The notes under the pieces were generated by a model, which was given only the letters and a program-made list of their open reading frames with translations, searched no databases and was not told the DNA's origin. From contig NZ_CP021425.1 in assembly GCF_002162375.1 (NCBI RefSeq), positions 3,985,001 to 4,049,000 of the forward strand: 64,000 nucleotides of DNA, given 5' to 3'. This DNA comes from Oleiphilus messinensis. Lineage in GTDB: Bacteria; Pseudomonadota; Gammaproteobacteria; Pseudomonadales; Oleiphilaceae. Shown here piece by piece: positions 46,605 through 55,142 of this stretch; positions within the stretch are counted from its first letter, which is position 1, and every line of letters starts with the position of its first letter. The position numbers and the translations under genes were made by a program.

Positions 46605-47117
46605 TTACTGCATGACAAAATTAGTAAACAAAACCTTTTCTATACTGCCAGAGGCCCCCTCCTGATCCAGCACGTTTGTAACAACGTCCAGCGCCGCATC
46701 CTGCAAGGCCTGCTTGCCCTCACCTGTCTGGAGCTGCATGAAATCCTGACCACTAAACAACGCAATTAGCTTGCTACGAACCACTGGCATGTGCTGATCA
46801 AGGGTATCTAAAGCACCTTGATCCCGACTCATGATCGAAACATAAATTTGCAAATATCGCTGCCGGTTATCTACATTCAAAGCCACCACAAATGGCGGTT
46901 TCAACTCAGTGTACAAAGCCGTTTTCTGAACGGGTTCGGAAGGCGTTTCCTCAACGTTGTCGGTACTATCATTGCCGGACAGGAAAAACAGGGTAACGCC
47001 AACAGATATACCGATCGACAGCAACACCACAATCGCGAGTATCACTATCAATTTTTTATTTGACTTTCCCCCTTCGGCGGCATCGCCTTCAGCTGCTGCC
47101 TTGCCTTTTTCAGCCAT
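46605..47117 (-). CDS. fliL: Flagellar basal-body protein FliL
   Basis: FliL is an inner-membrane protein that forms rings around stator units. The 170-residue product has a short cytoplasmic tail, one membrane span at about 22-46 (LIVILAIVVLLSIGISVGVT), an acidic periplasmic linker, and a stomatin-like domain with LKPPFVVALNVDNRQRYLQI and DVVTNVLDQEGASGSIEKVL-type residues ending in LFTNFVMQ. The gap to fliK is 198 bases, so it could have its own promoter, but no properly spaced sigma-54 site was found there. Confidence 0.93.
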   Translation of the reverse strand: MAEKGKAAAEGDAAEGGKSNKKLIVILAIVVLLSIGISVGVTLFFLSGNDSTDNVEETPSEPVQKTALYTELKPPFVVALNVDNRQRYLQIYVSIMSRDQGALDTLDQHMPVVRSKLIALFSGQDFMQLQTGEGKQALQDAALDVVTNVLDQEGASGSIEKVLFTNFVMQ

Positions 47118-47315
47118 ATATCATTCCTATGAATTGCGCTGGTAATTGTAGCCACAGTAAGCTCATCAAAAAAGACATTTCAACGGTGAACTACCATTCC
47201 AAGTTAATATAATTTCAACGAGTTAGCCTGAATAATTGAGACCACTTGATAGTGAGTGTAGCAAACTGTGCCCGTTTGTGGAGGAGATAAAATAGAACAG
47301 GCCAGTTAAAACACA

Positions 47316-49151
47316 CTATGCATAATAATCCACCAAGCTCACAGCATCACTACTGATTTCCTGAGTTCGGGCACCATCCAGACTCGAAGCCATATCTACA
47401 TCATCCCCCGAAGCGGAACTGTCGGCTTGCCCCGAAGTACCAGACTGTTCGCCATCACGAGCTTGTCCTTGCTGTTGAGCAGACTGATCTGAAACATCAA
47501 CATCTCCAGGGTTCACCCCGCTATCAGCCAGCATGTCCCGTAAACGCGCCACGTTCATATCCAGCAAATCACGCACAGAAGCATGCTGACTTACAATTGC
47601 AATATTCGCCTGATCGTTTTGCATATGAATTTTGATTTCAATCGGCCCCATATCTGCAGGATTCAGGTGTATCTCGGCAAACTGTATCTTCTGATTCGTC
47701 AACCAGACCAGTTTTTCCCCGAAATCTTTATTCCATTCAGGCTCACCCAAAGCCGAGGGTACTGATGTCGTGTAGGTTTTCAATCCCGGAGTCTCACGAA
47801 TCTGAGCTTGCGGCAGACGCGAGTCTGCCGCCCCACTGCGCAATTCGCTGACGCCCTCCATGATTTTGTTTAATGTCGTATCAAACTTCTCTCCGCCAGT
47901 CCCGAGATCATTGCTCGCTCGCATACCTTCCATAACCTGATTATTACGCAGATTACGCATCATTTGTTGCTGAGCGGCGTCATCACCCACACCGACATCC
48001 AAGGTCGAAGCCTGGCTTGTAACAGCCCCCTGAGCCACGACACCAGCAGCCCCCCCTACTTTTGCGCCACTTTCCTGTGTCTGGATGCCAGGTCTAGGGC
48101 CAACATCAACCTCCAGAGTTTCATCAAATAACGTTGTCGTTGCACTCAGAACACTTTGATTTTGCGAACTGCCGTCTGAACCTCGCACAACAGTATTAGC
48201 TGTTGTTGAAGACACTCCAACCACTGCCGTCTCGCTACCCTGAGCATCACCCATCAATGCCGAACGCTCAGCAGTTGCTGAAGTCGTGTCCCCACCCCCT
48301 ATCGGTATCGAACCAACACTGCCAGGCACGATCGTTCCAACGTTCTGATCCACAGAATGGGTCATGCCTTGCGTAGACGACTCGCCTTCTGCTACCGGGC
48401 TCAATACGGCCGCATGGGATTGGCTACCCGGTAAAACCTGCCCCTCAGCGAACACCGGGCTATCCGGTTCAGCAGGTTGGCCTTGCCCATCAACAACTCC
48501 AGTTTTCAATGGAATACCAGGCTGAGCCTCATCATTCAAACTCTGGGTTGTGATTTGCAGGTCTTCACCAGACAAACCTGCGGTATTTATCTCGGTTGTC
48601 GCTTGCTCCGGTAGATTATCTGCAACGAGCTTGCTCTGTTGTTCTAGACCCCCCTCGTCCGGAGCGCTACTGGATGCGACACCATCACTTCCTGCATGCT
48701 CAGCATCCGTATTTGAAACCGATTGCGGGTCCGTTTGTTCAGGTTCCACTCCGGCATCATTGCTGACCTCGTTTTGCCGAGAATCATCCCGTTGACTCGA
48801 TACTTTAGCTTGATTTTTGTCCGTTTGATTTGAATTTGCCTTATCGGTGCGGTGAGTTTCATCACGACCTTTAACTCCATTCGATCGGCCCTGATCACGA
48901 TCTCCGGTAGCGGAAGATTTTTTCCGCTCATGGGCAGGATTTGCCTCACTACTTGGCTCAACATTATTGCGTCGTGATCGCGGATCATTATGCGGTCTAT
49001 CGGCATTGGTCCGAAGATTAACCTGTTCGGACTGTTTCGTTAAAATATCCGCAAATTCAATACCTTGAGAACGTCCCATAAAACGCTCACGGTTACTTGA
49101 ATTGATATTATTCTGAAGAAAGTTGTCTAAGGATAGATCAATTGTGCTCAT
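47316..49151 (-). CDS. fliK: Flagellar hook-length control protein FliK
   Basis: FliK is a secreted ruler that sets hook length and then switches FlhB specificity. The 611-residue product is long and polar; residues 20-420 are Gln/Ser/Asp-rich and probably unstructured. The conserved C-terminal domain (about 455-560) has WLTNQKIQFAEIHLNPADMG, PIEIKIHMQNDQANIAIVSQ, and VRDLLDMNVARLRDMLADSG. The name rests on this domain, on position between hptB and fliL, and on low overall sequence conservation typical of FliK. A sigma-54-like promoter lies about 80 bases upstream. Confidence 0.92.
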   Translation of the reverse strand: MSTIDLSLDNFLQNNINSSNRERFMGRSQGIEFADILTKQSEQVNLRTNADRPHNDPRSRRNNVEPSSEANPAHERKKSSATGDRDQGRSNGVKGRDETHRTDKANSNQTDKNQAKVSSQRDDSRQNEVSNDAGVEPEQTDPQSVSNTDAEHAGSDGVASSSAPDEGGLEQQSKLVADNLPEQATTEINTAGLSGEDLQITTQSLNDEAQPGIPLKTGVVDGQGQPAEPDSPVFAEGQVLPGSQSHAAVLSPVAEGESSTQGMTHSVDQNVGTIVPGSVGSIPIGGGDTTSATAERSALMGDAQGSETAVVGVSSTTANTVVRGSDGSSQNQSVLSATTTLFDETLEVDVGPRPGIQTQESGAKVGGAAGVVAQGAVTSQASTLDVGVGDDAAQQQMMRNLRNNQVMEGMRASNDLGTGGEKFDTTLNKIMEGVSELRSGAADSRLPQAQIRETPGLKTYTTSVPSALGEPEWNKDFGEKLVWLTNQKIQFAEIHLNPADMGPIEIKIHMQNDQANIAIVSQHASVRDLLDMNVARLRDMLADSGVNPGDVDVSDQSAQQQGQARDGEQSGTSGQADSSASGDDVDMASSLDGARTQEISSDAVSLVDYYA

Positions 49152-49229
49152 GATTCCCCCAATGCACTAACCCAACTCTTGGCAAAAATAACGGTAATCA
49201 GGTATTAATCAGGTCATTTTAGGGGTTTA

Positions 49230-49247
49230 AAGCATGAATCAGGCCAA
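49230..49247 (-). promoter_or_regulatory. Sigma-54-type promoter of fliK
   Basis: On the minus strand the sequence TTGGCCTGATTCATGCTT has the required GG and GC dinucleotides exactly ten bases apart and matches YTGGCACG-N4-TTGCW at 11 of 14 informative positions. Transcription would start near 49220, about 70 bases before the fliK ATG. Sigma-54 with a FleQ/FlrA-type activator controls middle flagellar genes in polar-flagellated gammaproteobacteria. Confidence 0.55.
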
Positions 49248-49290
49248 TACGACCCAACCCTGAGGGGAATCATGAAACATGTATGAAAGG

Positions 49291-49638
49291 TTAATTCGCG
49301 ATAAGTTCTTCCAGAATGGTTTTTACAACGCCAAATTCGACTTTAATTTCTTTCAGTGTTTCCGGGGCATCCGAAAGGTCACCGGTTTTGCCCCGCTGTT
49401 CAGCATGTAGACACAACTGAGATAACGCAATCGCTCCAATATTAGTGCAACTCCCTTTGAAACTATGTGCCGCCCGACCATACTCAACACTGTCCTGAGC
49501 ATCCAGAGTACTTTGCAGTTGCGCGATTCTTTCCACAGAATCATTCAGAAACGTCTCAATGAGAATGCCGAAGTCATCCTCCATCACTTCTTTAAGCTCT
49601 GCAATTGCTCCCATGTCTACGTGTTCGATATTACCCAA
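49291..49638 (-). CDS. hptB: Histidine phosphotransfer protein HptB
   Basis: A 115-residue Hpt protein with phosphoacceptor His58 in AAHSFKGSCTNIGAIALSQL. By position, next to a receiver-PP2C protein and a STAS protein and before fliK, it matches HptB of Pseudomonas, which passes phosphate from hybrid sensor kinases to HsbR. No kinase gene is in the window, so the input is encoded elsewhere. It begins 58 bases after the hsbR stop. The fold is all helical; FliK and HptB are separated by about 140 bases containing the fliK promoter. Confidence 0.87.
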   Translation of the reverse strand: MGNIEHVDMGAIAELKEVMEDDFGILIETFLNDSVERIAQLQSTLDAQDSVEYGRAAHSFKGSCTNIGAIALSQLCLHAEQRGKTGDLSDAPETLKEIKVEFGVVKTILEELIAN

Positions 49639-49696
49639 AATACATTGCCTCTTCCAAATTCGACTATTGTGCTACTGAAGGAATGGATATTCGGCC

Positions 49697-51415
49697 TTAT
49701 CCTGCTTTCGCTTCAGGTTGCCAGTGATATTCGACCTCTACTGCATTACCGGCCTCATTAAAATCTACACTTTTACACAATGTCATCAACAGTGGAATAC
49801 CCCGACCAGAAAATTTCTTGTTTTGATCGAGTTTATAGTCAGCATATTTACCATAATCAAAACCCGGGCCACTGTCCTCAACCTTGATTGTAATAATCCC
49901 GCCCGGGCCATCCGGTTTATGGTCGATCTGAAATCTGATCCAGTCATCAGTCAAACCTTCGAGCTTTCGAGCACGCTCTGAGTAATATCGTGCAAACCCT
50001 TCAGGTGTTGATTTAAGTTTAGAGTCGAGACCTAGAATACCGTGCTCCAATGCATTGGAAAAAAGCTCCGCCATGACGGTGTAGATCGAACCACTGTGCA
50101 AACGTAACCCTGGCACTTCCATTGTCAGATGTAACATCAATGGCAGCGGATTAAATTCTCTAAGTGTTTCTGAACGAAGCTCATAGCTAAACGCCCAGTT
50201 TTTAGCACCGACCAAACCCGTCGCATTCAAGTGCGCCTCATCAAGGCCTAACTCTTCTCGCGGCATCATGCCGACTTCAACCATCGTTAAATCATCATCA
50301 CGGGTTCCTTCGCCGATAAATGCCGAAACGCCGAAATGGATTTCAGTGAACAGTTGTTCTCGCTGAGTATTGCTGTAAACAATTTCGTGCAGGCGTTCTT
50401 CGCCAAACATGTCGCCATTGGTATTTCGAGATTCGATGATGCCATCTGACCACATAAAAAACCGGTCCCCGTAGCTCAACTCGAATTTGTACGTTTCTAC
50501 CGCAAAGCGATCATTAGGCAAAACCCCGAGAGGTAAATGGTTGGACTTGACAACTTCGACTTCACCGTTGTTGCGCACCAGTAAACTGTTCGGCAACCCT
50601 CCCATCCAAACCTGCAATTCATCTGAAAGAAAATCAATTTCTATCATGCAGGCACAGCAAAAAAAACCTATTGGGAGAATCTGCTTGAGCTTTTGATTAA
50701 TCTCACGCAGCACATCGGTCATGGCAAATCCCTTATTGGACATACCATAAAATATTTCGGCAAGCGGCATCGCACCGATTGCAGCAGGTAAGCCGTGCCC
50801 GGTGAAGTCCCCCAAAAGCACATGCATACTGCCAGAGGGTTTCTGACACGCCAGGAGTACATCGCCATTGAATACCGAAAGCGGCGACAATAAATGCTTT
50901 ATATTCTTCGCATGCAGACACCCCATGTGGGCGACGTTATCGAAAACAGTTTTAGCGACCTCCTGCTCTTGAAGCAGGTGCTTATTGTTGTCGGCAATCT
51001 GGTCTCGCTGCTCCTGCAAGGTTGCATGCATGACCCGCATACGATTCAAGGCGTTGATTTTTGCTTGCAGGATAACTCTGTTGTAGGGTTTGGATAAGAA
51101 GTCATCGCCACCAGCATCAAGGCACTTCACCAAGGATTCCGCATCGGTAAGCGAAGTGAGAAATATAATCGGTACCAGCTCCTCGCCCGCGAGTTCCTTA
51201 ATAATCCTCGCTGCTTCAAATCCATCCATGCGAGGCATCAGGGCATCCAGAAGCACTATTTGCGGTGATTCGGACTCATAGAGCTGAACAGCCTCCAGTC
51301 CATCTACAGCGGTGACAACCTGATGCCCCTGACGGCGAATGATCGTCTGCAAAATCATTCGGTCAGAGTCGTTATCATCTGCGATTAGAATCTTAAGTGA
51401 TTCACCTTCCACCAT
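49697..51415 (-). CDS. hsbR: HsbR-like response regulator with PP2C phosphatase and kinase domains
   Basis: A 572-residue fusion: receiver domain (residues 8-125, Asp57 in IVLLDALMPRMDGFEAA), a short coiled coil, a SpoIIE/PP2C phosphatase (LLGDFTGHGLPAAIGAMPLA, MWSDGIIE, GTRDDDLTMVEV), and a C-terminal GHKL serine-kinase domain (ELFSNALEHGILGL and DSGPGFDYG). This is the architecture of Pseudomonas HsbR, which phosphorylates or dephosphorylates the anti-sigma antagonist HsbA depending on its own phosphorylation by HptB. It sits between hsbA (61-base gap) and hptB, supporting the match. Confidence 0.9.
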   Translation of the reverse strand: MVEGESLKILIADDNDSDRMILQTIIRRQGHQVVTAVDGLEAVQLYESESPQIVLLDALMPRMDGFEAARIIKELAGEELVPIIFLTSLTDAESLVKCLDAGGDDFLSKPYNRVILQAKINALNRMRVMHATLQEQRDQIADNNKHLLQEQEVAKTVFDNVAHMGCLHAKNIKHLLSPLSVFNGDVLLACQKPSGSMHVLLGDFTGHGLPAAIGAMPLAEIFYGMSNKGFAMTDVLREINQKLKQILPIGFFCCACMIEIDFLSDELQVWMGGLPNSLLVRNNGEVEVVKSNHLPLGVLPNDRFAVETYKFELSYGDRFFMWSDGIIESRNTNGDMFGEERLHEIVYSNTQREQLFTEIHFGVSAFIGEGTRDDDLTMVEVGMMPREELGLDEAHLNATGLVGAKNWAFSYELRSETLREFNPLPLMLHLTMEVPGLRLHSGSIYTVMAELFSNALEHGILGLDSKLKSTPEGFARYYSERARKLEGLTDDWIRFQIDHKPDGPGGIITIKVEDSGPGFDYGKYADYKLDQNKKFSGRGIPLLMTLCKSVDFNEAGNAVEVEYHWQPEAKAG

Positions 51416-51476
51416 GACATCTTACGTTCCATTTGTGTGCAAATTGCTCTATCAAGAAATCGTTTCGGGACGATTA

Positions 51477-51782
51477 TTATTTTATATCGAAGAGCTGCTC
51501 AAAATTGGATATAGTTAAAATCTTCTTAACATCATGATTGCAGTTGGTAATCGATACTTTAGCACTATCGCCCCCCGCAAAATCTCTTAATAGCAACAAC
51601 ATCCCCAGCGCCGAACTGTCCAGGTAGGTTGCTTCAGTCATATCGATAACATACTCCTTTACATTGTCGTCACTACTTTCATATGCATCCCGAAACTCTT
51701 GATGCGAGCTGAAATCAAAACGACCTTGAATTTTAATGGTTAATACACCACCGTCCGCAGACAAACTCGTGCTTATCGACAT
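51477..51782 (-). CDS. hsbA: STAS-domain anti-sigma antagonist HsbA
   Basis: A 101-residue STAS protein with the partner-switch site LDSSALGMLLLL, where Ser56 follows Asp55 and is the expected phosphorylation residue. In Pseudomonas, unphosphorylated HsbA binds FlgM and the phosphorylated form acts with a diguanylate cyclase, so swimming and biofilm formation are balanced. The gene is directly followed by hsbR and hptB homologues. GGGGGA precedes the ATG, and a terminator-like hairpin lies only about 20 bases farther upstream, in its leader. Confidence 0.9.
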   Translation of the reverse strand: MSISTSLSADGGVLTIKIQGRFDFSSHQEFRDAYESSDDNVKEYVIDMTEATYLDSSALGMLLLLRDFAGGDSAKVSITNCNHDVKKILTISNFEQLFDIK

Positions 51783-51803
51783 TTCTGTCCCCCAACGTTA
51801 ACG

Positions 51804-51829
51804 AAAAAAATTTGCGGCCAAACCGCAAA
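51804..51829 (-). terminator. Terminator or attenuator between cheB2 and hsbA
   Basis: On the minus strand, TTTGCGG-TTTGG-CCGCAAA is followed directly by seven T. The stem is only seven pairs with a four-GC core, so it may be partial. It ends about 21 bases before the hsbA ATG, just ahead of the ribosome site. Confidence 0.65.
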
Positions 51830-51904
51830 CGCGTCCCAATTTATCAATATTAAAAGAATAAACAGTAAATCATAAATTTAGCAAACTTGAAGCCCAAAAA
51901 AGTA

Positions 51905-52951
51905 TTATTTTTTTTGCAGGCACTGACCAAGTAAGGCTCGACCCACCTGCTTTAGTGGTAAAACTTTTTCCGCAGCCCCCAATTTTACCGCGACACCCGG
52001 CATCCCCCAGACCACACTGGTTTGCTCATCCTGTGCAATTGTGAATGCACCGGCTTGCTTGAGTCGCAGTAATGCTGCCGCGCCATCTGCACCCATTCCG
52101 GTCAACAGCGCCGCTACACTTTTTTCACCGACCACGGACGCGACAGAATCAAACAATACTTCAACCGAGGGACGGTGCCGATTTACAGGCTCAGCCTTAC
52201 TCAGCTCACAAACATACTGCCCGCCTTTCCGCTTCAATAGCAGGTGATCATCCCCTGGCGCGAGATAGGCTATACCTGGCGCAAGTATATCACCGGATTG
52301 CGCTTCTTTAACCGTTATCCCGCAGGTTCGATTCATTCGTTCAGCGAAAGTCGTACTGAATACTGGCGGTATATGCTGCGCAATCACAATCGGCGGACAA
52401 TTTACTGGCATCGACATCAATACCTCTTTGATTGCCTCGGTACCTCCAGTCGACGCCCCTATAGCAATGCAGGCGTCATTCCTGAATTCCATTTGCACGC
52501 CCGATCTTGGTTGCTTGCCAGGGTCGGTATTGCGTGTAGGCGCTTGGACATTTGCGTTCGCAGCGACCCTTACTTTTTCGATAATATCATTCGCGTAAGC
52601 ATTTAACGCATTAGCCTCATTTGCTTTTGGCTTGGCGATATAATCAACGGCACCTAGCGCCAGCGCCTCAAGCGTAGCAGGCGCGCCCTTTTCTGTCAGG
52701 GTAGAAATCATCACCACCGGCATGGGCCGGAGCCTCATCAAGTTTTTAAGAAACGAGATGCCATCCATTTTAGGCATTTCTATATCCAGTGTGATAACGT
52801 CAGGCAGTAAACTCTTTATTTTTTCCCGAGCATCATAGGGATCAATTGCAGTCCCAACAACCTGCAAGTCTCCCGCAGAATTTATTATTTCCGTCAAAAT
52901 TGAGCGGATGAGCTGCGAATCATCAACAATAAGCACTTTTTTCTTTGTCAT
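51905..52951 (-). CDS. cheB: Chemotaxis methylesterase CheB (second system)
   Basis: A 348-residue CheB with receiver (Asp56 in VITLDIEMPKMDG), a 50-residue linker, and a methylesterase domain with Ser167 in GASTGGTEA, His193 in AQHIPPVFS and Asp289 in GMGADGAAAL. It differs from the cheB at 30.4 kb in its short linker and sequence, so it is a true paralogue. It ends the second Che cluster, after cheD. AGGGG precedes the ATG by seven bases. Confidence 0.93.
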   Translation of the reverse strand: MTKKKVLIVDDSQLIRSILTEIINSAGDLQVVGTAIDPYDAREKIKSLLPDVITLDIEMPKMDGISFLKNLMRLRPMPVVMISTLTEKGAPATLEALALGAVDYIAKPKANEANALNAYANDIIEKVRVAANANVQAPTRNTDPGKQPRSGVQMEFRNDACIAIGASTGGTEAIKEVLMSMPVNCPPIVIAQHIPPVFSTTFAERMNRTCGITVKEAQSGDILAPGIAYLAPGDDHLLLKRKGGQYVCELSKAEPVNRHRPSVEVLFDSVASVVGEKSVAALLTGMGADGAAALLRLKQAGAFTIAQDEQTSVVWGMPGVAVKLGAAEKVLPLKQVGRALLGQCLQKK

Positions 52952-52997
52952 TCAGCGCCCCTGAAATTCACCCAATCAACAGTCCAGAGTTCTCGTT

Positions 52998-53651
52998 TCA
53001 AAACAGCTCAACCTCACCCTCTTTTGGTTTCTTAATAATATTGTCAATGTAAGCTTTCTCGCGCTGCAGAATGGTATCGTTTGCCGTGGTTCGTAATTTT
53101 CTGACTTTAACTGCGCCGGTGTCTGGAAAATAAAGCACTTTCCGGGGATACAACCCTCCCGCATCCATCGCCACAATTTCTAACCCCTCTTTTTGCAAAT
53201 AATACTTTACGAATGAAATGTTTCGTTGACCAATGTTGGTCATATTGCTCAGCACCTGCCCCCCGCCAAACACCTTGATTTCCAAGTTTTCTTTCTTCCC
53301 GCCTTGCTTCAGAATTTCATTGATCAAAAATTCCATCGCCCAGTTGCCGTATCTGGAGGCCGAACTAATCGCATTAGAACCCCACTGCTCACTGGAGTGC
53401 TCGCTTTGCATGGGCAGCATAAAATGATTCATACCGCCGATGCCTTTGACGCGATCACGAACACAGGCGGACACACATGACCCCAGTACCGTGACAATCA
53501 TCTCGCCATGCAAACTGACGTAAAATTCGCCAGGCAATATCTTTGCTGCATGAAGCTGCATACGCTTGTCAAAATAGCGGTTAATATGCTCAAATCCGCT
53601 TACCAATGAAGGTGACTGAAACGATGAATTCATAGGCGCATCTCTGGACAA
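52998..53651 (-). CDS. cheD: Chemoreceptor glutamine deamidase CheD
   Basis: CheD deamidates glutamines in chemoreceptors and in some species assists CheC or receptor signalling. The 217-residue product has the catalytic Cys59 in VLGSCVSACVRDR and His76 in GGMNHFMLP, followed by the SNMTNIGQRNISFVKYYLQK-type segment. The TTG at 53651 was used, with GAGG seven bases upstream; an ATG at 53633 is also possible and would shorten it by six residues. The C-terminal tail is basic. No cheC gene is visible nearby. Confidence 0.9.
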   Translation of the reverse strand: MSRDAPMNSSFQSPSLVSGFEHINRYFDKRMQLHAAKILPGEFYVSLHGEMIVTVLGSCVSACVRDRVKGIGGMNHFMLPMQSEHSSEQWGSNAISSASRYGNWAMEFLINEILKQGGKKENLEIKVFGGGQVLSNMTNIGQRNISFVKYYLQKEGLEIVAMDAGGLYPRKVLYFPDTGAVKVRKLRTTANDTILQREKAYIDNIIKKPKEGEVELF

Positions 53652-53678
53652 CTCTGTGCCTCAAAATTGATAAGAGAG

Positions 53679-54566
53679 TTAACGTATCTTCTGGTAAATG
53701 GTTTTCCCAAGAGACCTGAAACGGTCAGTTACACGGTGCAACGTCTCGGAATGCCCAATAAACAGATAACCGCCATCACTCAATATATCGGCATAGCGAT
53801 CAAACAACACCCGTTGCGTATCTTTGCTGAAGTAAATAACGACATTACGACAAAAAATCACATCAAAAGAGCCTTTCATGGGCCATGCCTCCAGCAAATT
53901 CAAGCGTTTAAAACGAATGCTATCCTGCAATACAGGTTTTACCTTAACAACATCCGGCCGTTGAGGGTCCTTTAAAAACCACTTACGCTTGCGTTCTTCT
54001 GCCATGTTCTCGATACGCTGAATGTCGTAGACACCATTGCTACCATGCTGTAAGACATTGCTATCCAGGTCGGTTGCCAGGATCTTGGCATCCCAGCTTT
54101 TAAGATCAACAGATTCATTCAACGTGATTGATAGACTGTAGGGCTCCTCACCGGTAGAACAACCCGCGGACCATATTCTGATACGCTTGGACGCTCGATT
54201 CGTTATTTTCAGTTGGGGCAACACCGTATCTTGCAAAAACTCGAAATGATGGGATTCGCGGAAAAAAGATGTCAGGTTTGTGGTAATGGCATTAATAAAA
54301 TTACTGAGCTCAGGCGAACGATCTTGCGCCAACACATCACAATACTGGTCAAAATTTTGTAACCTTAAAGCCCGCATCCGACGGGCAAGACGACCGTATA
54401 TCATATCCCGCTTATGGGGTCCCAGGACGATACCGGTATGATCACTGGCAAGGCTGGCAATTCGCGCAAAATTGGCGTCAGTCATCGGGAATTCACGCTG
54501 CTCTGTTGCGACGTAGTTCTCGCGTTGACTTAATGTATATTCTGGCACTTCACTCACATCAAACAC
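53679..54566 (-). CDS. cheR: Chemoreceptor methyltransferase CheR
   Basis: CheR methylates glutamates of chemoreceptors with S-adenosylmethionine. The 295-residue product has an N-terminal helical domain (ARIASLASDHTGIVLGPHKR) and a Rossmann domain with the SAM site RIRIWSAGCSTGEEPYSLSI, then FDVIFCRNVVIYFSKDTQRV. It opens with a GTG at 54566, eight bases after the cheW stop. It is the only cheR in the window, so it may serve both CheB paralogues or only the second cluster. Confidence 0.94.
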   Translation of the reverse strand: MFDVSEVPEYTLSQRENYVATEQREFPMTDANFARIASLASDHTGIVLGPHKRDMIYGRLARRMRALRLQNFDQYCDVLAQDRSPELSNFINAITTNLTSFFRESHHFEFLQDTVLPQLKITNRASKRIRIWSAGCSTGEEPYSLSITLNESVDLKSWDAKILATDLDSNVLQHGSNGVYDIQRIENMAEERKRKWFLKDPQRPDVVKVKPVLQDSIRFKRLNLLEAWPMKGSFDVIFCRNVVIYFSKDTQRVLFDRYADILSDGGYLFIGHSETLHRVTDRFRSLGKTIYQKIR

Positions 54567-54574
54567 CCTGATTC

Positions 54575-55108
54575 TCAGTGATGCGTCACTGCACCCAACA
54601 ATGGTTTGGTGTCATCGGCATTCAACATTGCACTGATGTCGAGCAGAATTACCATCTCATCTCCAACGCTACCTAAGCCTTTGACATATGCCGTATTGGC
54701 ATTTTCAGACATTTCCGGAGAGGGCTGAATTTCGGAGGATTTAAATTGGTGTACATCAGATACTGCGTCAACAACGATTCCCATTACCCGCTGCCCCTGT
54801 TTCTGATTGCTGATTTTGAGCACAATTACAACTGTGGTCGGACCATACTCCACTTCCTTCAACCCAAATCGCTGTCGTAAATCAATAATCGGTACCACGG
54901 TACCTCTAAGATTAATGACGCCTTTAACGTGGCTCGGCGCATTCGGAATAGCGGTAGCACTTTCCCAGCCACGAATCTCCTGAACGCTTAGAATATCAAC
55001 GCCGTATTCTTCGTTATCCATGAAGAAAGTCAGATATTGCTCCGTAGGCTCGGCAGCACTGATGAGAAGATCATTCTCATCCGCATTTTCATTCTGTTGA
55101 TCCTGCAT
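54575..55108 (-). CDS. cheW: Chemotaxis coupling protein CheW (second system)
   Basis: CheW couples receptors to CheA. The 177-residue product contains YLTFFMDNEEYGVDILSVQE, VKGVINLRGTVVPIIDLRQR, and GIVVDAVSDVHQF, the CheW fold. The ATG at 55108 was chosen; an extension to 55159 would overlap the end of cheA and adds 17 unconserved residues. It is the only stand-alone cheW in the window, since the main cluster has only the long parP. Confidence 0.92.
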   Translation of the reverse strand: MQDQQNENADENDLLISAAEPTEQYLTFFMDNEEYGVDILSVQEIRGWESATAIPNAPSHVKGVINLRGTVVPIIDLRQRFGLKEVEYGPTTVVIVLKISNQKQGQRVMGIVVDAVSDVHQFKSSEIQPSPEMSENANTAYVKGLGSVGDEMVILLDISAMLNADDTKPLLGAVTHH

Positions 55109-55142
55109 TATCGTTCTCTCTGAGTATACTAGGGTCTGTTGA

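Noticed and set aside
47261-47272. GGCAC and TTGC words upstream of fliL resembling a sigma-54 promoter on the minus strand
   Set aside because: The GG to GC spacing is eight bases instead of the strict ten, so it should not function.
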